A stretch of 64,000 bases of DNA, taken from positions 682,001 through 746,000 of the forward strand of contig NZ_JAUDUY010000001.1 of the NCBI RefSeq assembly GCF_030380815.1, written 5' to 3'. This document shows positions 45,854 through 54,109 of this stretch, in pieces (position 1 is the first letter of the stretch; every line of letters starts with the position of its first letter). The translations under genes and the position numbers were made by a program. This DNA comes from Robiginitalea aurantiaca. Its GTDB lineage: Bacteria > Bacteroidota > Bacteroidia > Flavobacteriales > Flavobacteriaceae. The notes below the pieces were generated by a model. That model had not been told where the DNA came from and ran no database searches. It saw only the letters and a list, made by a program, of their open reading frames with translations.

Positions 45854-46855
45854 ATAAAACGCTTCCTCTTTCTGACGCTGAGTCTCCTGGCTTTCGGGAC
45901 CACGGCTTTGCGGGCTCAGGAAGGTATCCCCGTCTATTTTGACTACCTCACAGATAATTATTATTTGGTCTATCCGTCGATGGCCGGAATTGGCGAAGGT
46001 GGAAAAATAAGGCTTACTGCGCGGCAACAATGGTTTAGCGTGGAAGAAGCCCCCAATCTTCAAACCCTCAGTTTTCATTACAGAATTCCGGATTCCCGAA
46101 GCGGGGTAGGGGCGATTGTATTTAATGATGCCAATGGATACCACTCCCAAACGGGCCTTAAGCTTACCTATGCACATCATCTGCCTTTTGGTGGGGATTA
46201 CCGCATTCTCAACCAGCTTTCATTTGGTATGAGTGCAGGATTTATTCAAAGCAGCCTGGATGAAACCGAGTTTCGTTCCATAATTGCAGATCCCATAATA
46301 ACCGGGGGACGTAACAGTGTTGGGTATTTCAATGTGGATTTAGGGGTCTCCTACAGCTATATGGAGTTTTATGCACATGCAAGTGTGCTGAATCTTTTAG
46401 GAAGCGGCAGGGACTTATACACGGCCATTGAATTTGATAATCTCAGGCGATACTTGTTTTCGGTAGGATACGTCTTTGACAGGGATAAATGGCAATTTGA
46501 GCCTTCAATCTTGTTTCAGGTCGCCGATTTTACAGAAGAGCGTACCATAGATTTTAATGCCAAAGTGTACCGGCAGGTCGGCTTTGGAACCGTTTGGGCG
46601 GGACTTTCATACCGACGCAGTTTCAGTGGGGCACAATTTCTGACCGATGGTTCCTCAGGGGAACAAAGGCTACAATTGTTCACGCCATTAGTGGGTTTGA
46701 ATGTGGGGGATTTTATGATTGGATATAATTATTCATACCAGTCCGGGGAAATTCGACTGGACAATGGGGGATTTCACCAGATTACCCTTGGTTACGACTT
46801 TGGCCAGCTCACTGCCAAGCGTTACGACTGCAAGTGTCCGGCCGTGAACTATTGA
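45854..46855 (+). CDS. PorP/SprF-family outer-membrane protein with no standard start codon
   Basis: This is an orphan SprF/PorP-like beta barrel that in flavobacteria accompanies type IX secretion. The mature region QEGIPVYFDYLTDNYYLV, GGKIRLTARQQW and the late GGFHQITLGYDFG are typical of one conserved orphan group. A signal peptide is encoded upstream (KRFLFLTLSLLAF, then LRAQ), but the frame contains no ATG, GTG or TTG before it: the codon in the natural place is ATA at 45854, and the frame is closed by a stop at 45818. A TTG at 45908 would remove the signal peptide. Either ATA or an upstream CTG starts translation, or the base is wrong. Length 333 residues if started at ATA. Confidence 0.75.
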   Translation: MKRFLFLTLSLLAFGTTALRAQEGIPVYFDYLTDNYYLVYPSMAGIGEGGKIRLTARQQWFSVEEAPNLQTLSFHYRIPDSRSGVGAIVFNDANGYHSQTGLKLTYAHHLPFGGDYRILNQLSFGMSAGFIQSSLDETEFRSIIADPIITGGRNSVGYFNVDLGVSYSYMEFYAHASVLNLLGSGRDLYTAIEFDNLRRYLFSVGYVFDRDKWQFEPSILFQVADFTEERTIDFNAKVYRQVGFGTVWAGLSYRRSFSGAQFLTDGSSGEQRLQLFTPLVGLNVGDFMIGYNYSYQSGEIRLDNGGFHQITLGYDFGQLTAKRYDCKCPAVNY

Positions 46856-46958
46856 TTCATTTTCCCCCAAAAGTGGTTTGCAGCTCCCTTAATCGCGTGA
46901 ACTTTTTTGGAAAGCGTGCCGGGTTTCTCTTATTTTGAGAACACTAAACAGAACATTT

Positions 46959-47495
46959 ATGCCGGTAATTCGGGAAGTACTTGGGAAAGCTCCTGTTTTT
47001 GGAAAGGATTGCTTTATTGCTGAAAACGCCACTGTGGTCGGGGATGTCGTAATGGGAGATGAATGCAGCATATGGTATAATGCGGTCATTCGCGGCGATG
47101 TCCATTACATCAAAATGGGTAACCGTGTAAACGTGCAGGATGGGGCGATCATTCACTGTACCTATAAAACGGCACCGACCGAAATCGGCAATAACGTCTC
47201 TATCGCACACAATGCCATAGTGCATGGCTGTACATTAAAGGACAATGTGCTGGTGGGTATGGGCAGCATCATCATGGATCACTGCGTGGTCGGAAGCAAT
47301 AGTATTATCGCAGCCGGAGCCGTACTAACCAAAGGGACTGTCGTTCCTGAAGGATCCATTTACGCCGGGACACCCGCCAGAAAGATAAAGGAAATCAGCC
47401 CTGAGCTAAGCCAGGGTGAAGTACAGCGTATCGCTGCCAGTTATGTGAAGTATGCGTCCTGGTTTAAAACTCCTGGTTCGGACGCTGCCCTGTAA
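46959..47495 (+). CDS. Gamma carbonic anhydrase-like hexapeptide-repeat protein
   Basis: A 178-residue left-handed beta-helix trimer subunit. The three zinc histidines of gamma carbonic anhydrases are all present: one in DGAIIHCT and two in SIAHNAIVHGC. The loop with the proton-shuttle glutamate of the archaeal Cam enzyme is missing, as in most bacterial members, so activity cannot be assumed. The ATG at 46959 (MPVIREVLG) is chosen; a TTG 24 bases upstream adds an unlikely leader. It lies 109 bases before the formate dehydrogenase genes, which produce CO2. Confidence 0.85.
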   Translation: MPVIREVLGKAPVFGKDCFIAENATVVGDVVMGDECSIWYNAVIRGDVHYIKMGNRVNVQDGAIIHCTYKTAPTEIGNNVSIAHNAIVHGCTLKDNVLVGMGSIIMDHCVVGSNSIIAAGAVLTKGTVVPEGSIYAGTPARKIKEISPELSQGEVQRIAASYVKYASWFKTPGSDAAL

Positions 47496-47603
47496 ATGGC
47501 TGAGCAGGCCACATCCTTCTCCGAATTCGATGAAAATAAAGTATATTTAGTGAAGGCAGGGTGTTGCGATTTGCGATCCCAGGCCACCTAAATTGAATGA
47601 AGT

Positions 47604-48434
47604 ATGGCTACCCGCGAGTACCAGGGCAGGAAATTTGATTATCAGGGGATCAACCCCGTGGTCGATGCACTTACCATTGAAGAGGCCCTTCAAATCAATA
47701 TTAACGGGAAACCTTTTACGCTTTCCATGAGGACTCCGGGAGCAGATCCCGAACTTGTCCGGGGAATACTTCACAACGAGGACATCGTCAATACACCCGG
47801 ATTCCATCCCGAGGTAAAACTGGGTACTGAAAAGGAAGGTGGAGTGGTAACGGTGGCCCATGTCGAAATTCCGGAACAATTTCTGGGCAGCGGTTACACC
47901 AACAGCAGAAGCCTTTTATCCGTGTCCTCCTGCGGGATATGCGGGAAAACGGAGTTGGGGTCACAGGACTTTGGTCCGGCCCTGGCGTCAGATGTGTCTT
48001 TTTCGGCAGAAAAATTTACGGATATGTTTGACCAGATGAATAAAAAGCAGCATGATTTTATGCAATCCGGGGGAACGCATGCAGCAGCTCTTTTTGATCG
48101 AAAGGGCCAATTGATTGTAGCCCGGGAAGACATTGGGCGGCACAATGCGGTGGACAAGGTGGTAGGACAATTATTGCTCGAAGATCGACTTAGTGAGGCT
48201 AAGGCAATGACGGTAAGCGGACGCATATCCTATGAAATAACCATAAAGGCATTTAAGGCCGGAATTCCATTTATGGCGGCAGTATCCGCCCCGTCATCCC
48301 TTGCTGTGGATTACGCAAAGGAATTTGGAATCACCTTACTCGGCTTTTGTCGGGATGGACGGGCCACCTGCTATTCCACCCCAAATAGGATTGACAATAC
48401 AAGAGCACACACTATCAACACGAAATCCCCTTAA
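47604..48434 (+). CDS. fdhD: Formate dehydrogenase sulfurtransferase FdhD
   Basis: FdhD passes sulfur from a cysteine desulfurase to the bis-MGD molybdenum cofactor, which formate dehydrogenases need to be active. The two reactive cysteines are in SSCGICGK near residue 113-116, and the segment GGTHAAALFD and EDIGRHNAVDK are family signatures. It is followed after three bases by the diaphorase gene. A TATATTTA sequence at 47542 is a weak promoter candidate. Confidence 0.95.
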   Translation: MATREYQGRKFDYQGINPVVDALTIEEALQININGKPFTLSMRTPGADPELVRGILHNEDIVNTPGFHPEVKLGTEKEGGVVTVAHVEIPEQFLGSGYTNSRSLLSVSSCGICGKTELGSQDFGPALASDVSFSAEKFTDMFDQMNKKQHDFMQSGGTHAAALFDRKGQLIVAREDIGRHNAVDKVVGQLLLEDRLSEAKAMTVSGRISYEITIKAFKAGIPFMAAVSAPSSLAVDYAKEFGITLLGFCRDGRATCYSTPNRIDNTRAHTINTKSP

Positions 48435-48437
48435 GGA

Positions 48438-50090
48438 ATGTCTGAAAACCTAAGCGAACTTCTGGGCAGAAAAGGTTTGGAATCCAATTTCTTCGATGAA
48501 CTTGGAAACCTCGCCCGACCCGACGGAACTCCGGATAATGAAGAGATGGCCCGATTGGCAGATGCCTTTCTGGTAGGCAAGGCCAATGCGTATGGCACGG
48601 CCTCTTTTTACGACTTTTTAAAACCCGAGAACAAAGGAAAGCGGGTATATGTCTGCAATGGTACGGCCTGCGAATGCGCCGGGACCCAGCCGGCCGTATT
48701 GGAGAAACTCAAATCGGAATTTAAACCCGAAGAAATAGGACACATGACTTGCCTGGGTCGCTGTCATGAGAATGCGGCATTCCATTTTCGAGGTAAAAAT
48801 TATTCAGGCAATGCGATCACCAGCCTTGGTAAGATTGTTCAAGACCCAAATTCAATCGCTTTGGATCGGTACCATGTGGAAGCTTCAGAAAAAGCGATAC
48901 TCACCGAACCCTTCAGCGATTTAAACACCTTTTATGCCCCCTGGAAAAAGGTTCTCGAATCCAATCCTGAGGCAGTCCTGGAAGAGATCAAAACTTCCAA
49001 CCTGCGGGGCCGGGGAGGAGCCGGGTTTCCAATAGGGCTGAAACTCGAGTTCTGTAAAAAGGCGCAAAGCGCTGTGAAATTTATTATCTGCAATGCTGAT
49101 GAAGGGGATCCCGGTGCCTATTCAGACCGGTATTTACTGGAGCAACAACCGCACTCCGTCCTTTTTGGGATGCTCGTCAGCGGTTTTGTGACAGGTGCCC
49201 ATCACGGAATCCTTTACATACGGGCAGAATACCCTGAAGCAGTAACTATTTCACAGGATGCTATTGATGAATTAAATAATTCCGGACTGGCTGGTAAGAA
49301 TATCCTGGGAAGCGGATATGATTTTGAATTTAAAATCATTCAGGCCCAGGGATCCTATATCTGTGGAGAGGAGACAGCCCTGATCAATTCTATTGAGGGG
49401 CAGCGCCCTGAGGTTCGGGTCCGCCCGCCGTATCCTGCCCAGAAAGGACTTTTTAACAAGCCTACCGTAGTGAACAATGTAGAGACCCTTGCTGCCCTGC
49501 ATTTTATTATGCGTCAGGGGGGAGGGGCATGGAAAGAAATAGGAACCGAGAAATCCTCGGGGACCAAACTGGTCTGCCTGGACAGTTATTTTAACCGTCC
49601 CGGGGTGTACGAAGTGGTTATGGGCACCCCGATGACTCATGTAGTGGAGCAACTGGGAGGGGGATTCAGGTCTCCGGTAAAAGCACTTCAGATCGGTGGC
49701 CCCCTTGGGGGCGTAGTGCCGATAGAAAAACTCGATACCTTAACCCTGGACTTTGAGTCTTTTGCCAGTGGGGGATTCCTTTTAGGGCATGCCTCTGTGG
49801 TGAGTATCCCGGAGGACTATCCCATGATCCGTTACATTCAGCACCTGTTTGATTTTGCCGCCTACGAGAGTTGTGGAAAATGTTTTCCATGCCGCCTGGG
49901 TACACAACGAGGGTATGAAATGGCAACGAAAGCAATTGACGGGGGGTATACGATAGACCGTGAACTCTTCAACGATCTTTTAACGACCCTGACGGAAGGT
50001 TCACTTTGTGCCCACGGGGGTGGAATACCCCTTCCCGTTAAGAATATCATGCAGTATTTCAACGCTGAATTAAAATCGTATTTCAACTAA
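48438..50090 (+). CDS. Formate dehydrogenase diaphorase subunit, fused NuoE-NuoF type
   Basis: The protein moves electrons from the molybdenum subunit to NAD. Residues 1 to about 145 are a NuoE-like thioredoxin-fold domain with a [2Fe-2S] site in CNGTACECAG and CLGRC (C-x4-C and C-x3-C). Residues about 165-550 are NuoF-like, with GRGGAGFPIGLK for FMN and NADH near 190-201, and a [4Fe-4S] site in SCGKCFPC (Cys479, 482, 485) plus a late cysteine in SLCAHGG. In FdsGBA-type enzymes the two parts are separate genes or a fusion like this. The gene follows fdhD by three bases and precedes the alpha subunit by nine. Confidence 0.92.
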   Translation: MSENLSELLGRKGLESNFFDELGNLARPDGTPDNEEMARLADAFLVGKANAYGTASFYDFLKPENKGKRVYVCNGTACECAGTQPAVLEKLKSEFKPEEIGHMTCLGRCHENAAFHFRGKNYSGNAITSLGKIVQDPNSIALDRYHVEASEKAILTEPFSDLNTFYAPWKKVLESNPEAVLEEIKTSNLRGRGGAGFPIGLKLEFCKKAQSAVKFIICNADEGDPGAYSDRYLLEQQPHSVLFGMLVSGFVTGAHHGILYIRAEYPEAVTISQDAIDELNNSGLAGKNILGSGYDFEFKIIQAQGSYICGEETALINSIEGQRPEVRVRPPYPAQKGLFNKPTVVNNVETLAALHFIMRQGGGAWKEIGTEKSSGTKLVCLDSYFNRPGVYEVVMGTPMTHVVEQLGGGFRSPVKALQIGGPLGGVVPIEKLDTLTLDFESFASGGFLLGHASVVSIPEDYPMIRYIQHLFDFAAYESCGKCFPCRLGTQRGYEMATKAIDGGYTIDRELFNDLLTTLTEGSLCAHGGGIPLPVKNIMQYFNAELKSYFN

Positions 50091-50099
50091 TTGTGAGTT

Positions 50100-52832
50100 A
50101 TGAAGACCGCCTTTATAAATGATATAGCCCATCCCATTAAACCCGGAGAAACGGTCCTTTCCTTTATTCGAAGGGAAGCCGACGCATCCCTGGTTCCCAC
50201 ACTTTGCGATGCTCCAAATCTCGATCCTTTTGGCGCTTGCAGGGTATGCAGTGTTGAGGTTGCCCTGGAGGAGGGAGGTCCGGTAAAAACGATGGCTTCC
50301 TGCCATACACCCGTAGCGGAAGGACAATACATTTATACGAGTACGCCGGCGATTCAGAAACTCCGTAAAAACATTATTGAACTGGTCCTGACAGATCATC
50401 CGCTGGATTGCCTGACCTGCGAGGTGAATGGGAATTGCGAACTGCAAACCGTCGCAGCACAGGTGGGGATTCGCGATGTCCGCTACCCTGAAGGTGAAAA
50501 CCACCTGCAAAAGACAAAAGACCTCAGCCATCCGTACATGACCTCAGATTTGAGTAAATGTATAAACTGCTATCGCTGTGTTCGCGCCTGTGATGAGGTA
50601 CAGGGGGAATTTGTGCTCAGTATGGCCGGACGGGGTTTTGATTCCCATATCGTAAAAGGGATGGGGCAGAGTTTTATGGAATCGGATTGCGTAAGCTGCG
50701 GGGCTTGCTCTCAGGCATGTCCAACCTCGGCCATTTCAGACATTTTCCAATCCAAATCCGTTCAGGCTACCGAGCATACCCGAACCGTCTGCACGTATTG
50801 CGGGGTGGGATGCAACTTGGACATTGCATCCACAAACGGTGAAATCCTTGCAATAACCGCACCTTACGATGCCGAGGTGAATCAGGGTCACACCTGCCTC
50901 AAGGGCAGGTTTGCCTTTAAGTTTTACAATCATCCCGAGCGCCTGGACTCCCCTATGATCAAAAGGGAAGGAGTCTTTGAAAAGGTCAGTTGGGATGAGG
51001 CCTACAGCTATATCGCGGAAAAATTTAAGCACTATAAGGATACCTTCGGGCCCGATAGCCTTGCGGGAATTTCCTCCTCACGTTGCACCAATGAGGAAAA
51101 TTACCTGATGCAGAAATTTTATAGGGCCGTACTGCAGACCAACAATATTGATGGTTGTGCCCGGGTATGCCATTCCCCGACAGCCCTGGGTATGCAACGC
51201 ACTTTTGGAACGGGAGCGGCTACCAATTCGATTGAAGATTTAAAATATACAAACTGCATTATGGTCATTGGAGCGAATCCGACGGACGCACACCCGGTTA
51301 CGGGGGCCAAACTCAAGCAATTCGCCATGAAATCCGATAATGTTTCAATCGTGATCGATCCGCGACGGACTGAGCTTGCGCGTTATGCCACACATCACCT
51401 TGCGCTCCGTCCGGGCACGAATGTTGCCGTACTTAATATGATGATGTTCTACATCGTTAAAGAGGGCCTTGTCGATGCGGATTTTGTCGAAAGGAGGACG
51501 GAAGGGTATTCTGAGTTTATCGAAGAACTCCTCTCCATTGATCTGGATAAACTCGAGGCGGTTTCAGGAGTCCCGAGAGAAGAAGTGCGGGCTGCTGCGA
51601 TAGCCTATGCTTCTGCTGCCAATGCGATGTCCTTCCACGGGTTGGGGGTTACCGAACACTCGCAGGGAACCTTTACCGTGATGCAGATTGCAGATTTGGC
51701 CATGCTTACCGGAAATATTGGTCGCCGGGGCGTGGGGGTGAATCCACTGAGGGGCCAGAACAATGTACAGGGAAGTGCGGATATGGGGGTCCAACCCCAT
51801 CAGGGCGCTGGATACCTCGATGTGACAAAACCTGAGGTCAATCAGCGCTATAACCAATTCTACGGCAGTGAACTACCCCTGCATATTGGCTATAAGATCC
51901 CGGAGATGTTTGAAGCTGCCCTTGAAGGGAAACTTAAATCCTTGTGGATCATCGGAGAAGACGTGGTGCAGACAGATCCGAATACCCAGAAAGTAATCCG
52001 AGCGCTCCAGGCGACAGAATTGGTCATTGTGCAGGAGCTTTTTATGACGGAAACGGCCAAATACGCGGATGTTATTCTTCCCGGGGCCTCCTTCCTGGAA
52101 AAAAGCGGAACCTTTACCAATGGGGAACGACGTGTCCAGGCTGTCAGACAGGTAGTTGAGCCGATTCCGGGAAGCAAACCGGACGGGCAGATTATTGTCG
52201 AAATCATGAATCGGATGGGCTATCCGCAACCAGATTATACGCCGGATGGCATGCTCGATGAAATTTCCCAGATCGTCCCGTTTTTTGCTGGAATCCGATG
52301 GGACCGACTTGGGGACAATGGTCTGCAATGGCCTGTTAGCCCTGATGGTACGGACACCAAGATTTTACACGAAAAGGACTTTAAACGCGGCCTGGGATAC
52401 TTTGAATTCCATTCCTGGGAGGAGTCACAGGAAATAAAGGACCACGGTCAGGACTATCCGTATATCCTGACGACCAATCGGGAGTTGGAACACTACAATT
52501 GTGGTGCCATGACACGGAGAACCGCCAACGAACAGATTCTGACCAGTGATTATTTAATGATCCATCCGGAGGATGCAAGCGCCAATCGAATTGCGGACGG
52601 AGATTTTGTCTGTCTGGAATCCCCCAGGGGCAAGGTGGATGTGAAAGCGAGAATTACCGATGAAGTAAAACCAGGTGTCCTGAGTACAACCTTCCATTTC
52701 CCCGATATCATGGTAAACAACATTACCAGTGATGTACACGATTCGGAGGCCATGTGTCCTGAATATAAGGTTGTTGCCGTAAAAATCCGGAAGACAAAGG
52801 GCAAATTCAAACAGCTTTTACAGGACAAGTAG
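50100..52832 (+). CDS. fdhF: NAD-dependent formate dehydrogenase, molybdenum subunit
   Basis: The 910-residue catalytic subunit oxidises formate to CO2. It has a NuoG-like N terminus with [2Fe-2S] cysteines (Cys36, Cys47, Cys50), the His-Cys [4Fe-4S] segment DHPLDCLTCEVNGNC, two ferredoxin clusters in CINCYRCVRAC and CVSCGACSQACP, and then the bis-MGD molybdopterin domain with its own cluster CTYCGVGC (residues 231-238). The molybdenum ligand is cysteine, not selenocysteine: Cys357 in RVCHSP, followed by the catalytic His. No twin-arginine signal is present, so the enzyme is cytoplasmic. With fdhD and the NuoEF-type subunit it forms a complete soluble NAD-linked enzyme. Confidence 0.94.
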   Translation: MKTAFINDIAHPIKPGETVLSFIRREADASLVPTLCDAPNLDPFGACRVCSVEVALEEGGPVKTMASCHTPVAEGQYIYTSTPAIQKLRKNIIELVLTDHPLDCLTCEVNGNCELQTVAAQVGIRDVRYPEGENHLQKTKDLSHPYMTSDLSKCINCYRCVRACDEVQGEFVLSMAGRGFDSHIVKGMGQSFMESDCVSCGACSQACPTSAISDIFQSKSVQATEHTRTVCTYCGVGCNLDIASTNGEILAITAPYDAEVNQGHTCLKGRFAFKFYNHPERLDSPMIKREGVFEKVSWDEAYSYIAEKFKHYKDTFGPDSLAGISSSRCTNEENYLMQKFYRAVLQTNNIDGCARVCHSPTALGMQRTFGTGAATNSIEDLKYTNCIMVIGANPTDAHPVTGAKLKQFAMKSDNVSIVIDPRRTELARYATHHLALRPGTNVAVLNMMMFYIVKEGLVDADFVERRTEGYSEFIEELLSIDLDKLEAVSGVPREEVRAAAIAYASAANAMSFHGLGVTEHSQGTFTVMQIADLAMLTGNIGRRGVGVNPLRGQNNVQGSADMGVQPHQGAGYLDVTKPEVNQRYNQFYGSELPLHIGYKIPEMFEAALEGKLKSLWIIGEDVVQTDPNTQKVIRALQATELVIVQELFMTETAKYADVILPGASFLEKSGTFTNGERRVQAVRQVVEPIPGSKPDGQIIVEIMNRMGYPQPDYTPDGMLDEISQIVPFFAGIRWDRLGDNGLQWPVSPDGTDTKILHEKDFKRGLGYFEFHSWEESQEIKDHGQDYPYILTTNRELEHYNCGAMTRRTANEQILTSDYLMIHPEDASANRIADGDFVCLESPRGKVDVKARITDEVKPGVLSTTFHFPDIMVNNITSDVHDSEAMCPEYKVVAVKIRKTKGKFKQLLQDK

Positions 52833-53049
52833 GTCACAGGATTGCAGGGACGGGGGTATTTGTTCCACCCAGCCCGAATTGCGGAGCGATGGTTTTTTGC
52901 AGGCCAGGCGCGTATCTTCAAGCAGGGGGGACCCAATGTGTCTACCATAGTGCTAATTCGCCACCTTTCAAAAGACACCCCCTGTATTTCCAATATTTCG
53001 ACCAGGAATGAAACCCCGTTAAATCAGAAGTAATAAGTAAGGGATTTAT

Positions 53050-53057
53050 TACATTTG
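53050..53057 (+). promoter_or_regulatory. TAnnTTTG promoter element of fabD
   Basis: TACATTTG lies 20 bases before the fabD ATG. The rest of the 245-base gap 52833-53077 shows no gene or repeat that I can support. Confidence 0.65.
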
Positions 53058-53077
53058 CGAGGAACCAACGAATCGAC

Positions 53078-53974
53078 ATGAAAGCATACATATTTCCTGG
53101 TCAGGGAGCACAGTTCAGCGGTATGGGCAAGGACCTGTACGAAGCATACCCTGAAGCTCAAAAGCTTTTTGAAGACGCCAACAGAATTCTTGGATTTTCC
53201 ATAACGGATATCATGTTCGAAGGCGAGGCGGAAGAACTCCGGCAAACTCGAGTTACCCAGCCAGCAATATTTCTACATTCCGTAATTTTAAGCAAAGTAC
53301 TCGGCGAGGCGTTTACCCCGGACATGGTAGCCGGGCACTCCCTTGGTGAGTTTTCGGCACTGGTTTCCAATGGAACGATTTCTTTTGAGGACGGTTTAAA
53401 ACTTGTTTCACAAAGGGCTGACGCCATGCAAAAGGCTTGTGAAGCGCAACCGGGAACCATGGCAGCAGTGCTCGGTCTTGAAGATGAGGTCGTGGAATCT
53501 GTCTGTGCACAAACTCCTGGTATTGTAGTCCCAGCCAACTATAACTGCCCGGGACAACTTGTGATTTCCGGGGAATTAGAGGCGATAAATCAAGCCTGTG
53601 ATAAGTTAAAGGAGGCCGGGGCCCGACGAGCTTTGGTGTTGCCGGTTGGCGGGGCGTTTCATTCTCCGCTCATGCAACCGGCAAGGGAAGAGCTCGCTGC
53701 TGCAATTGAAGAAACAACCTTTTCAACTCCGATTTGTCCGGTCTATCAAAATGTCACTACCACTGCGGTAACAGATATCACAGAAATTAAGAAAAACCTT
53801 ATAGCCCAGCTTACCGCGCCTGTTAAATGGACTCAAAGTATTCGGCAAATGATCGCTGACGGCGCTACCGAGTTCAATGAAGTTGGTCCTGGGAAAGTAC
53901 TCCAGGGCCTGGTTCGGAAAGTTGATTCTGAGGTCCCGTCACGTTCCGTTGAAATCCCTGAAAAGGGTGTTTGA
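53078..53974 (+). CDS. fabD: Malonyl-CoA:acyl carrier protein transacylase
   Basis: FabD transfers malonyl groups from CoA to ACP at the start of fatty acid elongation. The 298 residues carry the oxyanion glutamine in PGQGAQFSGMG, the nucleophile Ser88 in GHSLGEFSAL, the substrate-binding arginine in QTRVTQPA, and the catalytic histidine in GGAFHSPLM. No other fatty acid genes are adjacent. Confidence 0.97.
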   Translation: MKAYIFPGQGAQFSGMGKDLYEAYPEAQKLFEDANRILGFSITDIMFEGEAEELRQTRVTQPAIFLHSVILSKVLGEAFTPDMVAGHSLGEFSALVSNGTISFEDGLKLVSQRADAMQKACEAQPGTMAAVLGLEDEVVESVCAQTPGIVVPANYNCPGQLVISGELEAINQACDKLKEAGARRALVLPVGGAFHSPLMQPAREELAAAIEETTFSTPICPVYQNVTTTAVTDITEIKKNLIAQLTAPVKWTQSIRQMIADGATEFNEVGPGKVLQGLVRKVDSEVPSRSVEIPEKGV

Positions 53975-54109
53975 TGGTGTTTTATCCCAAAATCCATTTG
54001 ATTTGGCCGGGAAATTGGCCATCGCATGTAAATTTTAGTAATATTGATTTTTGATTACCCGATCTGAACATAATTTCCTACAAGACTGAAGGTAATAACC
54101 CTGCAGGCT

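Noticed and set aside
52842-53033. 63-codon frame between the formate dehydrogenase and fabD genes
   Set aside because: The composition does not look like protein, no promoter or ribosome binding site precedes it, and it runs into the fabD promoter region.
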